Shown: positions 47,273-56,358, counted from the first letter of the stretch. The stretch: DNA of 64,000 nt from Terriglobia bacterium (GCA_020073605.1 JAIQEW010000002.1:124001-188000), one strand, 5' to 3'. Numbers and translations: made by a program. The notes: generated from the sequence alone by a model not told the origin.

Positions 47273-48096
47273 TGTGTGGCCGCTCCCGGCATATTCATGG
47301 CAACCCGGTACTTCCTGTAATCGGTGTAGTGGTGCACGTTCCGCCAGTGCTGGCGGGGCGTCTCCAGGTCAATCGTTGCCGACACGGGAAGGAACTGGAG
47401 CTCCGTTTCGTCGCGGAGAGCGACCGGGGCGTACACCAATTCCGCGCGAATCGTCTTGACGCCCATGTCGCCGACTGTCGATTCGAAATCGGCATCGATG
47501 CGGTGGATTTCTCCGGTTACGGGATCGATCCATGCGGTTCCCGAGATCTCGAGCGGCCGGTCAGGGCCGATCATCTGATACAGGACGGGCGTGGGCGTGC
47601 TTGGAAGATGAAAGAACCGGACTCGCACCAGCGACTTCCCGTCCAACACATCGGTTCCCGACTGCTCAAAACGAAAGCTCGATTCGTAGTAGGGATGGAA
47701 AACCATCGCGAGGATCGAAAACCCGTATGTGTTGAGCAGCGGGCGCGCCTGAGCGTTCCGCGGCCTTTTGTCCATCAGCCGCTGTTCATCGACACGAAGT
47801 CTTCCGTCGTCGAAACGCATTCGGATCATGGAGTCGTAAACCATTTCCTGCTTATAGTCGACCTTGTCATTATTCTTCAGCTTTTGCTGGACCACGTCCT
47901 CCTGGTAGCGCAAGTAGGAGTAGTCCTCGGCGAAGTGCCCGACCAGGTCGCGCGTTTTCGAGAGAGTCTGCTGGAGCCCGTCCGCGCTCTGTGCGCGGGC
48001 GGCGCCGGCCGTGAACAGGCAGAGAAGCGCCAAAGCTCCCAGCAAGCTCGCTGCGGAGGCCGGGTGGCGATCCTTTTGATGGGGGCGGGTGATCAT
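47269..48096 (-). CDS. Periplasmic protein, LolA-like fold suspected
   Basis: A 275-residue exported protein with signal peptide (LLGALALLCLFTAGAARA). The mature part has about twelve strands and patterns such as DYSYLRYQEDVVQQ, SSFRFEQSGTDVLDGKSLVR and ISGTAWIDPVTGEIHRID, resembling the open barrel of LolA/outer-membrane lipoprotein-sorting proteins. Position between an outer-membrane barrel and a cytochrome b, with a 4-bp overlap on one side, suggests a periplasmic assembly or electron-route part. The function is inferred from context only. Confidence 0.55.
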   Translation of the reverse strand: MITRPHQKDRHPASAASLLGALALLCLFTAGAARAQSADGLQQTLSKTRDLVGHFAEDYSYLRYQEDVVQQKLKNNDKVDYKQEMVYDSMIRMRFDDGRLRVDEQRLMDKRPRNAQARPLLNTYGFSILAMVFHPYYESSFRFEQSGTDVLDGKSLVRVRFFHLPSTPTPVLYQMIGPDRPLEISGTAWIDPVTGEIHRIDADFESTVGDMGVKTIRAELVYAPVALRDETELQFLPVSATIDLETPRQHWRNVHHYTDYRKYRVAMNMPGAATQ

Positions 48097-48108
48097 CGTC
48101 GGGCGCCT

Positions 48109-49866
48109 TTAGAACCTCTTCCCCACCATGACTCGAAACTGGTCATAGTTCATCGTGCCACCACGCTGCCACGTGTATCCCGCTTCAAAGAATAGAAGCC
48201 GGCCCACCGACCAGTCGAGGTCGGTGTTGATGAAGTGTGTCCGGGAAGTCGACGTGAGCGTGGAATTGAAATTCTGGAATCCGGCCTGCGCCTGGAATTG
48301 CAGCGTGTCGCTCAACTGGCGCGAAAACGAAACGGCCTTGTAATCGCCGCTTCCGAAGGAGCTGTTGAATTTCGAGTAGCGGAAATCGGCGCGCACACCC
48401 GTGTGCCAGATCTCGCCGAACGTAAGTCCGTACATGTGATTCCAGGAGCCCTTCGCGTCTCCGCTCGCCGAGCTTTTTCCGAGGTCCGTGTAGATGCTGA
48501 TCTTTTTCGGGAGATTCACGCGCACTCCTCCGCTCAATCCCTGAAAGAGATAGCGATCCAGCAGGCCCGTGCCGATCAGCGCGGGATCAAACGACGGGAA
48601 ATCGCGGAAATAGGTGTGGTTGAGCTGGAATTCGAGGTGCGGGTCCGGCTGGTAGCGGAGAGTAAGGTAGCTGCGATTGATGCCGGCGGTGCTTCTCGTT
48701 GTCGGAGTGGGAGGCGTGCCCGACGTGCCCGTTGGCGTGACGACGACGGTGTGAGGTGCGTCGATTTCCGTCGCGTCGTAGAGAGACCAGTTGCGCTTGA
48801 ACGAGATCGAGGTTTCCAGGAAACCGAAATCCCGCGTGGCGTGCCATCCGATGGCGCTGACGGCGACCCCGAATGTTGCCGAGTAGCGGAGATCTTCATA
48901 AGAGCCTCCCTGAAAATTGAGGAACATCCCGGCCAGCTTTCCATTCGGGTTGTAGTCGTAGGATGTAGGGTCCGGAGTCGTGCCTGCGAAGACTCCCAAG
49001 ATCCTGCCGTCTTCGTACCCGAGCTTGCGGCCAATGTAGCCGCCGTCCATCGTGTCCAGGCTCGTGGCCCATGGCAGATAGAGGCGCCCGCCTCCCGCAA
49101 CCAGCCGTGAGTCGGGATTGTTGTATTGCGCGCTCAGGGTGTAGGTGCGATTGACTAAGTCGCTGATCGTCACGGGCACCGCGCTGCCGGATAACGTGGT
49201 GAATCGTCCCCGCCAGTAGCCGTTGAAATTCCAGTAGCTCCCGGCGATGCGCGACATTTCAAAACGCGCCACGATGCCCACCTCGGAGCTCGTAGTGGAC
49301 GGATTGTTGCGGCTGAGAACGGAGCTGTATTCGAATCCGATCCGGCCCCGCATGCGATTGATTTCAGGAGAAGGCGGCCGCGGAACCGAGGCACGCACTT
49401 CCGCCACGACCGGATCGTCGCCCGTGGTGAAAGTAATGATCTGCGGATATTCCCGTCCGCCGACGAGGCGCTGCGCGTCCTGGTTTTCGTCGACTTGCTC
49501 GGCGACATCCGGCGCGAGACGCGCAAAATCTCCCACCTGCACCGGTTCATTCGAGGTGGCGATTTCGCAGACCGCCGAGGAGGCGGCGACCGACGTCACA
49601 CGCAGGGTCGCGATAACGGCTGAAGAAGTCGGCGGCTCGGGCTTGGAAGATTCATCCGTGGACGGGGCGGCGTCGCGCTGCACGATCAACCGCTGCCCTT
49701 CCTTGAGACCGGCCGCTTGGCCTCCATCGAGATACACAGCGCCCTCGGCAAGGTACTTCACGCGGAACGTTTTTCTCTCGAGCGATTGCTGCGCCGCCAA
49801 CACAGCGGGCCATGTCGCGATCGCGAACAGCGCCATGAGTAAGAGGATAAGAATCCGCGCCCTCAT
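48109..49866 (-). CDS. Outer-membrane beta-barrel, candidate porin of a porin-cytochrome complex
   Basis: The 585-residue protein has a signal peptide (ILLLMALFAIATWPAVLA), a small N-terminal domain to about residue 110 (VYLDGGQAAGLKEGQRLIV), and a long region of alternating Tyr/Phe/Trp strands ending in a terminal Phe (MVGKRF), typical of outer-membrane barrels. About 20 or more strands fit the length. Its ATG 49866 overlaps the 31-haem cytochrome stop by 4 bp, so they are likely made together. It resembles the role, not the sequence, of MtrB/OmbB; a plain porin is possible. Confidence 0.7.
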   Translation of the reverse strand: MRARILILLLMALFAIATWPAVLAAQQSLERKTFRVKYLAEGAVYLDGGQAAGLKEGQRLIVQRDAAPSTDESSKPEPPTSSAVIATLRVTSVAASSAVCEIATSNEPVQVGDFARLAPDVAEQVDENQDAQRLVGGREYPQIITFTTGDDPVVAEVRASVPRPPSPEINRMRGRIGFEYSSVLSRNNPSTTSSEVGIVARFEMSRIAGSYWNFNGYWRGRFTTLSGSAVPVTISDLVNRTYTLSAQYNNPDSRLVAGGGRLYLPWATSLDTMDGGYIGRKLGYEDGRILGVFAGTTPDPTSYDYNPNGKLAGMFLNFQGGSYEDLRYSATFGVAVSAIGWHATRDFGFLETSISFKRNWSLYDATEIDAPHTVVVTPTGTSGTPPTPTTRSTAGINRSYLTLRYQPDPHLEFQLNHTYFRDFPSFDPALIGTGLLDRYLFQGLSGGVRVNLPKKISIYTDLGKSSASGDAKGSWNHMYGLTFGEIWHTGVRADFRYSKFNSSFGSGDYKAVSFSRQLSDTLQFQAQAGFQNFNSTLTSTSRTHFINTDLDWSVGRLLFFEAGYTWQRGGTMNYDQFRVMVGKRF

Positions 49867-52253
49867 CCCCCTCCGCCCCCGTTTTTGTGGCACTGGTAGC
49901 AGTTGATGCTGTTGTAGACATAGCCCGATACCCCCGAGTGTTTCGGATTGGTCTGGGCGGCCGTATGGCAGTTCGTGCACTGAAAGACTGAAAAGTCGTT
50001 CGGGTTGGTGTGGCAGGTCGAGCAGACTCCGTTTGCGTTCCCGTGATTCAGCGGGAACCATGTGTGATTGAAAGTAGCCCCGGCCCAACTGGTGGTGGTG
50101 TGGCACGTGGCGCACGTGGTCGGGAAGCCCGCCGCCGCGTGATTCGGATTCGTCGTTCCCGCGTAATCGGCCTTGTGGCAGGAGTAGCAATCCGTCGGCG
50201 TCCCGGCGAACACGCCCCCAATATGGCAACTGTTGCAGGGCACGCTCACGTGGGCGCCGGTCAGAGGGAACGGCGTGTTGTTGTGATTGAACGTCGCATT
50301 CAGCCACGTCGCGGTCGTGTGGCACACCGTGCAGTCTTGCGGGTAGCCCAGCGTCACGTGGTTCGGCACTCCGGTGATGGTCGCCGTGTTGTTGTAGTCC
50401 TTCTGATGGCAGCCGATACAGGTGGTCGGCAGCGTTCCCGCATAGTTATCCGTGTGGCACGTTGCGCAGGGCACGCTCGTATGAGCGCCCGTCAACGGGA
50501 ACGACGTGGTGTTGTGATTGAACGTCGCGTTCAGCCACGTGGTGGTCGTGTGGCAGAGCGTGCAGTCCTGCGGGAAGTTGGCCGTCACGTGGTTCGGCAC
50601 TCCTGTGATATTCGCCGTGTTGGTGAAATCCTTCTGATGGCAGCCGTAGCACGTGGTGGGCAAAGTTCCCGCGTAATTGTCCGTGTGGCACGTTGCGCAG
50701 GCCACGCTCGTGTGAGCGCCCGTCAGCGGGAAGGAAGTCGCGTTGTGATTGAACGTCGCGTTGAGCCACGTCGCGGTCGTGTGGCACTGCGTGCAGTCCT
50801 GCGAGAAGCCGGCGTTCACGTGATTCGGTACGCCGGAGATGTTCGCCGTGTTGGTGAAATCCTTCTGATGGCAGCCGTAGCAGGTGGTGGGCAAGGTTCC
50901 CGCGTAGTTATCCGTGTGGCACGTGCCGCACGGGACGGTCGTATGCGCTCCCGTCAATGGGAACGACGTGGTGCTGTGGTCAAAAGTCGCCGGTTGCCAG
51001 GCGGTCGTGTTGTGGCACACCTGGCACTGCTGCGGCATGCCCGTCTGAACGTGATTGGGGCTCGTCGTGGCGTTGAAATCCTTGGCGTGGCAGCCGTAGC
51101 AGTCCGTGGGCGCGTTGTTGAACTGGCCGTTGAGGTGGCACAGATTGCAGGCCAGGCCTACGTGCGCGCCCGTCAGCGGGAACACGGTCTTGCTGTGGTC
51201 GAAGGTCGCCGGAATCCACGCGCTGGTGTTGTGGCAGCCCTGGCACTGCTGCGAGATCCCCGACTGGGCGTGGTTGGGATTCGTGGTGCCGTTGTAATCC
51301 TTGGCATGGCAGCCGTAGCAATCCGTGGGCGTGTTGGCGAACTGGCCGTTGAGGTGGCACAGATTGCAGGCCACGCCCACGTGCGCGCCCGTCAGCGGGA
51401 ACACGGTTTTGCTGTGATCGAACGTCGCGGGAATCCACGCCGCCGTCGTGTGGCAGGTCTGGCACTGCTGCGAAATGCCTGCTTGAACGTGGGGCGGATT
51501 CGTCGTGGCGTTGAAGTCCTTGGCATGGCAGCCGTAGCAATCCGCCGGCGTGCCCTGGAATCTTCCGCCGATGTGGCAGGCGGTGCACTCGAGCGTCGCG
51601 TGCGCGCCGGTGAGAGCGAACCCGGTGAACTTGAAATGGTCGAACTTGGCGTCGAACCAGGTGTCCGCGCTATGGCACGTTTCGCAGGTCGTGGGGAAGT
51701 TGAGCGCTTTGTGGTCCGGATTCACGGCCTTCTGGAAATCCGCGTTGTGGCAGGAAAGGCAAGTAGTCTGAAGACCGGTGAACTGGCCGACGGCCTCTCC
51801 CTTGTGGCAATCGGCGCATTCCAGCGTCGCGTGGGCGCCGAAAAGGGGAAACCGATTCGTGTGTTGTCTCACCCGGTCGGTGCGAATGTCCCAGCCCTTC
51901 ACCGTGTGGCAGCGTTCGCAATCCGAGCCGAATTGGCTGCGGTGAATGTCGGCGTGGCAATCCGCGCAGCGCGTGCTCACATTCGTGAATACGAGATTGG
52001 TGTGGCAGAGCGTGCATTGAACCTTCTGATGCATGCCGCGCAGAGGGTAGCGCGTGTGGTCGTGATTGAACTCGGGGACGTTTCGGATCGGTTTCCAGCC
52101 GGAGCTCGTGTGGCAGTTCTCGCAAGGAATGCTGATGGCGCCGTGAGGATTCCTGCTAGACCTACGCTCACTTTGTGCTTGAGTGGATGTCTGAGCGATG
52201 GCGAGGGACGCCAGTAAAAGGGCCGCTATTCCGAAGAGGGTCGTCTTCCGCAT
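49863..52253 (-). CDS. 31-haem c-type cytochrome with tandem repeats
   Basis: The 796-residue exported protein (signal MRKTTLFGIAALLLASLAIA) contains 31 CxxCH haem-binding motifs by my count. They are spread along repeats of 73-77 residues, each starting FPLTGAH and holding three motifs, with a sequence such as CYGCHQKDFTN and NHVTANFPQDC. The repeats are Thr/Asn-rich and lack other domains. This is a doubled-CxxCH, cytochrome c3-like wire. It would lie in the periplasm or at the outer membrane with the barrel protein encoded by the overlapping gene. Haems close together would conduct electrons over tens of nanometres. Confidence 0.9.
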   Translation of the reverse strand: MRKTTLFGIAALLLASLAIAQTSTQAQSERRSSRNPHGAISIPCENCHTSSGWKPIRNVPEFNHDHTRYPLRGMHQKVQCTLCHTNLVFTNVSTRCADCHADIHRSQFGSDCERCHTVKGWDIRTDRVRQHTNRFPLFGAHATLECADCHKGEAVGQFTGLQTTCLSCHNADFQKAVNPDHKALNFPTTCETCHSADTWFDAKFDHFKFTGFALTGAHATLECTACHIGGRFQGTPADCYGCHAKDFNATTNPPHVQAGISQQCQTCHTTAAWIPATFDHSKTVFPLTGAHVGVACNLCHLNGQFANTPTDCYGCHAKDYNGTTNPNHAQSGISQQCQGCHNTSAWIPATFDHSKTVFPLTGAHVGLACNLCHLNGQFNNAPTDCYGCHAKDFNATTSPNHVQTGMPQQCQVCHNTTAWQPATFDHSTTSFPLTGAHTTVPCGTCHTDNYAGTLPTTCYGCHQKDFTNTANISGVPNHVNAGFSQDCTQCHTTATWLNATFNHNATSFPLTGAHTSVACATCHTDNYAGTLPTTCYGCHQKDFTNTANITGVPNHVTANFPQDCTLCHTTTTWLNATFNHNTTSFPLTGAHTSVPCATCHTDNYAGTLPTTCIGCHQKDYNNTATITGVPNHVTLGYPQDCTVCHTTATWLNATFNHNNTPFPLTGAHVSVPCNSCHIGGVFAGTPTDCYSCHKADYAGTTNPNHAAAGFPTTCATCHTTTSWAGATFNHTWFPLNHGNANGVCSTCHTNPNDFSVFQCTNCHTAAQTNPKHSGVSGYVYNSINCYQCHKNGGGGG
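50255..51410. repeat. Tandem 231/219-bp repeats within the 31-haem gene
   Basis: The marker segment for FPLTGAH recurs at 50251, 50482, 50713, 50944, 51163 and 51382. The intervals are exactly 231, 231, 231, 219 and 219 bp, equal to 77 and 73 codons. The 231-bp copies share long identical stretches at the DNA level. The pattern shows recent duplication by unequal recombination, adding three haem sites per copy. Confidence 0.85.
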
Positions 52254-52599
52254 GAGACACCACGCCCGTATAAGCTGTAGACCGTTGGCTGGGCGCCGAG
52301 CTCTAAAAAGCCTATCTTTTCAACGGGGTGCAAAACAACTGTCCTTGAGAGCAGGTTGTGGCCAGTACCATTTCGGCCCACGGATCGGAGCACAGAGCGG
52401 GACGAACGTCATCAGGAGAAATCTGGGTGGTTTCTCCTTGCCGACTCCCGCTTGCGACCGCAACGCCCTCGACTTGAACGCCTTCCGAATCATCGCGTTC
52501 TGCGATGGATACTTCGATTCCAGGCCCCTTTTGCGGGTTGTCCGCGCGGATGGAATCTTCCGGGCGATCGTGCCGTTCCCGGTAACCCGCGAGCCGTGA
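52254..52599. other. 346-bp spacer between the two multihaem genes
   Basis: No gene is supportable. On the minus strand a hairpin with 7-bp arms GGAGAAA/TTTCTCC lies at about 52414-52436. I searched by eye for a GEMM (c-di-GMP/cGAMP) riboswitch, known upstream of cytochromes in other bacteria, and did not find its CGCAAAGCC core. The length suggests a separate promoter or processed leader for the 31-haem gene. Confidence 0.4.
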
Positions 52600-54549
52600 C
52601 TAATTGTGGCAGCTCGCGCACTCGCGCGAAGTGGGCTTGTACATCAGCACGCGTTCGTCATCCACGATTCGATAGCCCTTATGACAATCCTTGCAAGCCA
52701 CGTCCTTATGGGCGCCCTTCAGCGAAAAATCAGTTTGCGTCTCGTGGTTGAAAAGAGAAGGCTGCCAGTGCTCCGAATTGTGGCACTGCTCGCAGGTCTG
52801 CGGTCTCCCTGCTTTCACGAATTGTCCCGCGTGCGGATCCTTGTGGCAGCTCGAGCACGCCGTAGGCGTCGAACGGAACGACGCCTCCGTGATCTTGCCC
52901 TCCGGACCGGCCGGCTTGTGGCACTCTTCGCAATGAACCTTCGCGTGCGCGCCGACCAGCGGGAACTTGGTCTTCGAGTGGTCGAAACTCGGGAGGTCCA
53001 TCCAGGACTTCACCGTGTGGCAAGCCTCGCACCCCGCCGGCGTGCCGTCCGGCTTTTTCCGTTCCATGCGGTCACGAAATTCACCTTTGTGCGGATCCTG
53101 ATGGCACCCCGTGCACAAGCGGTCATCGAAGCGGTAGGGCACGAGTTTCGCCGCGTACCCCTCCTTGCTTCCCGTGTGGCATTCGGCGCACGTAACGGCG
53201 AGATGCGCGCCCGCCAGGCGGAAGCGGCTCTTTTGATGCTGCGCGATCGTGAAGGTCGAGGGATGGAATCCGCCGACCGTGTGGCACGACTCGCACCGGT
53301 TGCTGTACGGCTCCGCCGCAAACTGCCCCTCGTGAACGTCCTTGTGGCAGTCGAGACATTTCGCAAACGCGAGCTTGTACCGCGTGGCGGTTCCTGCGGG
53401 AACGTGGCACTTATCGCACGACACCTTGGCGTGCTTACCTTCAAGCGGATACGCCGCGAGAGCGTGTTCCTTCACGCCGAACAGCGAGGGCTTCCAGCCG
53501 TCTACGGTGTGGCAGGCGGAGCATTCGCCCTTGTCCTTTCGCTCCGCGAATTGCCCGCCATGAGGATCGGGCGTATGGCAATCAGAACAATTGGCGAACG
53601 CCACCGGCTTCTTGAAATTGCCTCCCGTGTGGCACTGCAAGCAATCGACCGGCGCGTGCTTGCCGAGGAGGGGGAATTTCGTCTTTGTGTGATCGAACTG
53701 CTGGCTCGCCGGAATCTTCTTCCAGCCGGAAGTGGTGTGGCACGTCTCGCAGGATTGCGCGAACGCGCCGTGATGCGGATCGGCGTGGCAATCACTGCAT
53801 TTCGCAAATGGAATCCCGGTGAATCGCGGCTGCCCGCCCGGCGCCGCCGAGGTGTGGCACTTCTCGCACGCGACCGGCGCGTGGAGGCCCGTGAGAGGGA
53901 ATCGCGTCTTGGAGTGGTCGAACTTCGCCGCCGCTTTCCAGTCGTTGAAATTGTGGCACTGGAGGCAGTTCTGGCCGAGTTGTCCCTTGTGCGGGTCTTG
54001 ATGGCACGTCCCGCACTCCTGCGACAACCCAAGGAAGGTGCGGTTCAAGTCTTTCATCTGGATCAGCGGCCGGACGGAGCCCTGGACGTGAGCGGCGGTA
54101 TGGCACTGGCTGCAAGCGATCCCCGCGTGCTTTCCTTGCAGCGTATAACCCGTTTTGTTGTGGTCGAATTCCTTCAGGGACGGCTCCCAGTGAATCAGAG
54201 GGAAATCTTCGCCGTTGTGCTCCGAGTGGCACTTCGCGCAATTTTCCTTGTCGGGATAGTGCGCGTGCACGCCACGGCCGGAAGAAAGCTCCGCCGCGAT
54301 TTCCTTGTGGCACTCCTGACACTTCAGAACCGCGGAGCCCTTTCCGACCGTATGGCAGCTCGTGCATTGCGTCGATCCGCTGAGAGAAGCATGAGCTTTT
54401 GAAAGCGGCCCCGGTGAAATCTGCGCTTGAACGATCCAGCCGGAGAGGAAAAACAGAACTCCCAGAACGCAGAGCTTCGCCACAATAAGACGGCGGACGT
54501 TTGTGGGATGCGATTTGCGCGGGGATGAAGGATCGTCGATTGACGCCAT
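52600..54549 (-). CDS. 23-haem c-type cytochrome with N-terminal membrane anchor
   Basis: This 649-residue protein has a short basic N-terminus, one membrane helix at residues 21-42 and a long periplasmic part with 23 CxxCH motifs by my count. Paired repeats such as KFPLVGAHAKVHCEECHKPA and KCLDCHKDVHEGQFA recur with a CQDPHKGxL pattern. It is distinct in sequence from the 31-haem protein. Anchored to the inner membrane, it could take electrons from the cytochrome b-like protein and hand them to the outer chain. It begins the putative operon, 346 bp ahead of the 31-haem gene. Confidence 0.88.
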   Translation of the reverse strand: MASIDDPSSPRKSHPTNVRRLIVAKLCVLGVLFFLSGWIVQAQISPGPLSKAHASLSGSTQCTSCHTVGKGSAVLKCQECHKEIAAELSSGRGVHAHYPDKENCAKCHSEHNGEDFPLIHWEPSLKEFDHNKTGYTLQGKHAGIACSQCHTAAHVQGSVRPLIQMKDLNRTFLGLSQECGTCHQDPHKGQLGQNCLQCHNFNDWKAAAKFDHSKTRFPLTGLHAPVACEKCHTSAAPGGQPRFTGIPFAKCSDCHADPHHGAFAQSCETCHTTSGWKKIPASQQFDHTKTKFPLLGKHAPVDCLQCHTGGNFKKPVAFANCSDCHTPDPHGGQFAERKDKGECSACHTVDGWKPSLFGVKEHALAAYPLEGKHAKVSCDKCHVPAGTATRYKLAFAKCLDCHKDVHEGQFAAEPYSNRCESCHTVGGFHPSTFTIAQHQKSRFRLAGAHLAVTCAECHTGSKEGYAAKLVPYRFDDRLCTGCHQDPHKGEFRDRMERKKPDGTPAGCEACHTVKSWMDLPSFDHSKTKFPLVGAHAKVHCEECHKPAGPEGKITEASFRSTPTACSSCHKDPHAGQFVKAGRPQTCEQCHNSEHWQPSLFNHETQTDFSLKGAHKDVACKDCHKGYRIVDDERVLMYKPTSRECASCHN

Positions 54550-54840
54550 GTGTCTTCGTGTCTTCCCAAGAGGCCGCTTCAGGCCGCTGGGTTGCCCGTC
54601 CGGTTGAAGATCGCGTCAACGGCTTCGTTCGCGGCCTTCGGACCGCCGGAACACCTCGCATGCTGGGGATCATCAGGCTAGCACAGGGAATGGAACGGGA
54701 AGATCAAACCACGAGGCGGTGTGCGTGCCCGTGCAACTGGACCAGGGCCCTTGCGCGTCTGTACCGACGGACAGGGTTCCGGCCACCGTAAATCAGGGAA
54801 GGATTAATAAACGAGGGAAGGACTTAGACGCGGAACGACT

Positions 54841-55158
54841 TCAGAGGGCAAGCGCAAGGCAGTGCCAGACTCCGCCAATCACCCTCAATTGATGGACTCT
54901 GCCTTCATCCGTGCGAAGGAAGTAGTGTCCATCCGGGAAGACTCTCTTTTGAGCGGGACGAACGAAGCACTTCGCCCAACGAGTGGGTTGCGAAACACGT
55001 CCGTGCCGTGGCGCAGCCGGAGGGGATTTGATTTCGAACTCAACCGGATACTCGATGCCGGTCGCTTGCGCCGGAACCAACCGCCCTCGCCCCTCTAATT
55101 CTTCAACGGGAGCCCGGCTATCTCCTTCTGCTGCGCGCGATGAATATTCATGTGCCAC
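54841..55158 (-). CDS. Small hypothetical protein
   Basis: A 105-residue protein, starting at GTG 55158 after AGAGGA. An N-terminal charged part leads to VEFEIKSPPAAP, AKCFVRPAQKRVFPDGHYFL and RTDEGRVHQLRVIGGVWH, likely a small beta domain. I recognise the C-terminal part as a type common in soil bacteria but without function. The gap upstream of it (54550-54840) holds no gene. It ends the cold-shock gene row on the minus strand. Confidence 0.5.
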   Translation of the reverse strand: MAHEYSSRAAEGDSRAPVEELEGRGRLVPAQATGIEYPVEFEIKSPPAAPRHGRVSQPTRWAKCFVRPAQKRVFPDGHYFLRTDEGRVHQLRVIGGVWHCLALAL

Positions 55159-55182
55159 GGTTCCAGTTTCCTCTCGTACCGC

Positions 55183-55377
55183 TCACGCTTCGTCAGACGC
55201 TGTGGTTACGGTGCTCTCTTCCGGTTGGGTCTCACTGCCGACGCTTTGATCTTGCGCCGGCGTTTCGGCCCCCGTGGTCTTCTCGAGCTTTCTCTGCGCG
55301 CGCCGCTCTTCCTTCTCGCGCCGCTTTTCAAGCCTTTTCATTTCCTTCTGGCGTTTTTGAAAGGTGATTCTCGACAC
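55183..55377 (-). CDS. Very small Lys/Arg-rich protein
   Basis: A 64-residue product starts at GTG 55377 with the excellent site AAGGAG 5 nt before it. The N-terminal half is SRITFQKRQKEMKRLEKRRE followed by EKEERRAQRKLEKT, a strongly basic single helix; the rest is acidic and Thr-rich. It likely binds RNA or ribosomes and lies 25 bp after an RRM gene. No named family is known to me. Confidence 0.55.
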   Translation of the reverse strand: MSRITFQKRQKEMKRLEKRREKEERRAQRKLEKTTGAETPAQDQSVGSETQPEESTVTTASDEA

Positions 55378-55402
55378 GGCTTCTCCTTGAGTGCGTTTTA
55401 GT

Positions 55403-55780
55403 TTACCAGCGGGGCTCACGCGGCTGGCGCGCGGCTTCGCCATAGTTCTCGGTTGAGAAAGAACCTCGTCCGCGGCCGCCTCCCCCGCTGCCGGCCCTGG
55501 CGCCATTGCCGGGCCCGCGAGACTCCGTCCGCTCCGCCCGGGGGCGCGCTTCGTTCACCTTGACGTTCCGGCCCGCGAAATCCTTTCCGTCAAGAGCGGC
55601 GATCGCTTTGGTGGCTTCGTCATCATTCGACATTTCCACAAAAGCAAAGCCCCGAGCCTGGCCCGTTTCCCGGTCCATCGCCATGTGAACGCGGGTGACC
55701 TGGCCGAATGGCTGAAACAATTCTCGTACGGCGCTTTCGGTGGCCTGAAAACTCAAGTTGCCGACAAACAGACTCTTCAT
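55403..55780 (-). CDS. RRM RNA-binding protein, Gly/Arg-rich tail
   Basis: A 125-residue protein with one RRM domain: RNP2 is LFVGNLSF, RNP1 is RGFAFVEM. A C-terminal tail with GGGGRGRGSF resembles glycine-rich cold-inducible RNA-binding proteins of cyanobacteria and plants. It would act as an RNA chaperone. ATG 55780 follows GAGGAG at 4 nt. It lies in the row csp, two small proteins, RRM, basic peptide. Confidence 0.9.
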   Translation of the reverse strand: MKSLFVGNLSFQATESAVRELFQPFGQVTRVHMAMDRETGQARGFAFVEMSNDDEATKAIAALDGKDFAGRNVKVNEARPRAERTESRGPGNGARAGSGGGGRGRGSFSTENYGEAARQPREPRW

Positions 55781-55801
55781 GTTTCTCCTCTACACCCGGT
55801 C

Positions 55802-56116
55802 CTAAAAGTCTTCCATGGTCTTGCGGTCGTACGTGTTTCGGCCTTTTCGAGGCGAATGCGTGCTGCGGTAATCCTCGAGATCGATGTCGGTGATGTCAAA
55901 GTGACTGCCCGGCGGGTGATTGGCGTTGGTTGCGAGTTCGCGGCGCAGCTTCAGGGAGCAAACGTCGGGCGCATCCTGATAGCGCACACGATGGTCATTG
56001 AACGCCTTGTTCGCAATCGTCAGCGTAAATTCCCGCGGCTCGCTCGAAGACTCTCTCACGGTAAACGTGTACTTGCGGCCGAGCGCCTTCGACTCGAATC
56101 CGACGAATTGCACCAT
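55802..56116 (-). CDS. Conserved hypothetical protein of the cold-shock row
   Basis: A 104-residue protein beginning MVQFVGFESKALGRKYTFTV, then EPREFTLTIANKAFNDHRVR and YQDAPDVCSLKLRRELA. It looks like a compact beta-rich protein with no catalytic motif. ATG 56116 matches the N-terminus I recall for homologues. GTG 56131, whose first bases overlap the upstream stop by 4 bp, is an alternative giving five more residues. It is translated with neighbours in one operon. Function unknown. Confidence 0.6.
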   Translation of the reverse strand: MVQFVGFESKALGRKYTFTVRESSSEPREFTLTIANKAFNDHRVRYQDAPDVCSLKLRRELATNANHPPGSHFDITDIDLEDYRSTHSPRKGRNTYDRKTMEDF

Positions 56117-56127
56117 GATCGCGTTGC

Positions 56128-56358
56128 TCACTTCGAGACCGTCGCCGTCGCCGGCGCCGCAGTCGCGGCCTTTTTCCGCCTCTTGGACCGCTTTGGCGGC
56201 GTTCCTTCGGCGAGCTCGACCACCATGATGCTCGTGACGAATTTCTTCATGCCGTGGAGATCGAAATCGATGGACGTTCGTTCCGAGTTCGACGCCGTGA
56301 TCACGCCCAGGCCATACTGGAAGTGCTTGATATAAGTGCCTTCTTCGAGAGCTTTCAT
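56128..56358 (-). CDS. Small basic protein of the cold-shock row
   Basis: A 76-residue protein, MKALEEGTYIKHFQYGLGVI, with a short beta-like first half (TSIDFDLHGMKKFVTSIMVV) and a Lys/Arg-rich tail, RSKRRKK, that would bind nucleic acid. ATG 56358 follows GAGGAG at 5 nt. It lies 69 bp downstream of the cold-shock protein gene. I do not recognise a named family, but the company it keeps suggests RNA binding. Confidence 0.6.
   Translation of the reverse strand: MKALEEGTYIKHFQYGLGVITASNSERTSIDFDLHGMKKFVTSIMVVELAEGTPPKRSKRRKKAATAAPATATVSK

Noticed and set aside
50255..51410. Regularly spaced repeats as a CRISPR array
   Set aside because: The unit is 219-231 bp, in frame and coding for haem motifs.
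54550..54840. Promoter for the multihaem operon with TTGATC as -35
   Set aside because: The paired -10 (TGCTAG) is too weak to support.
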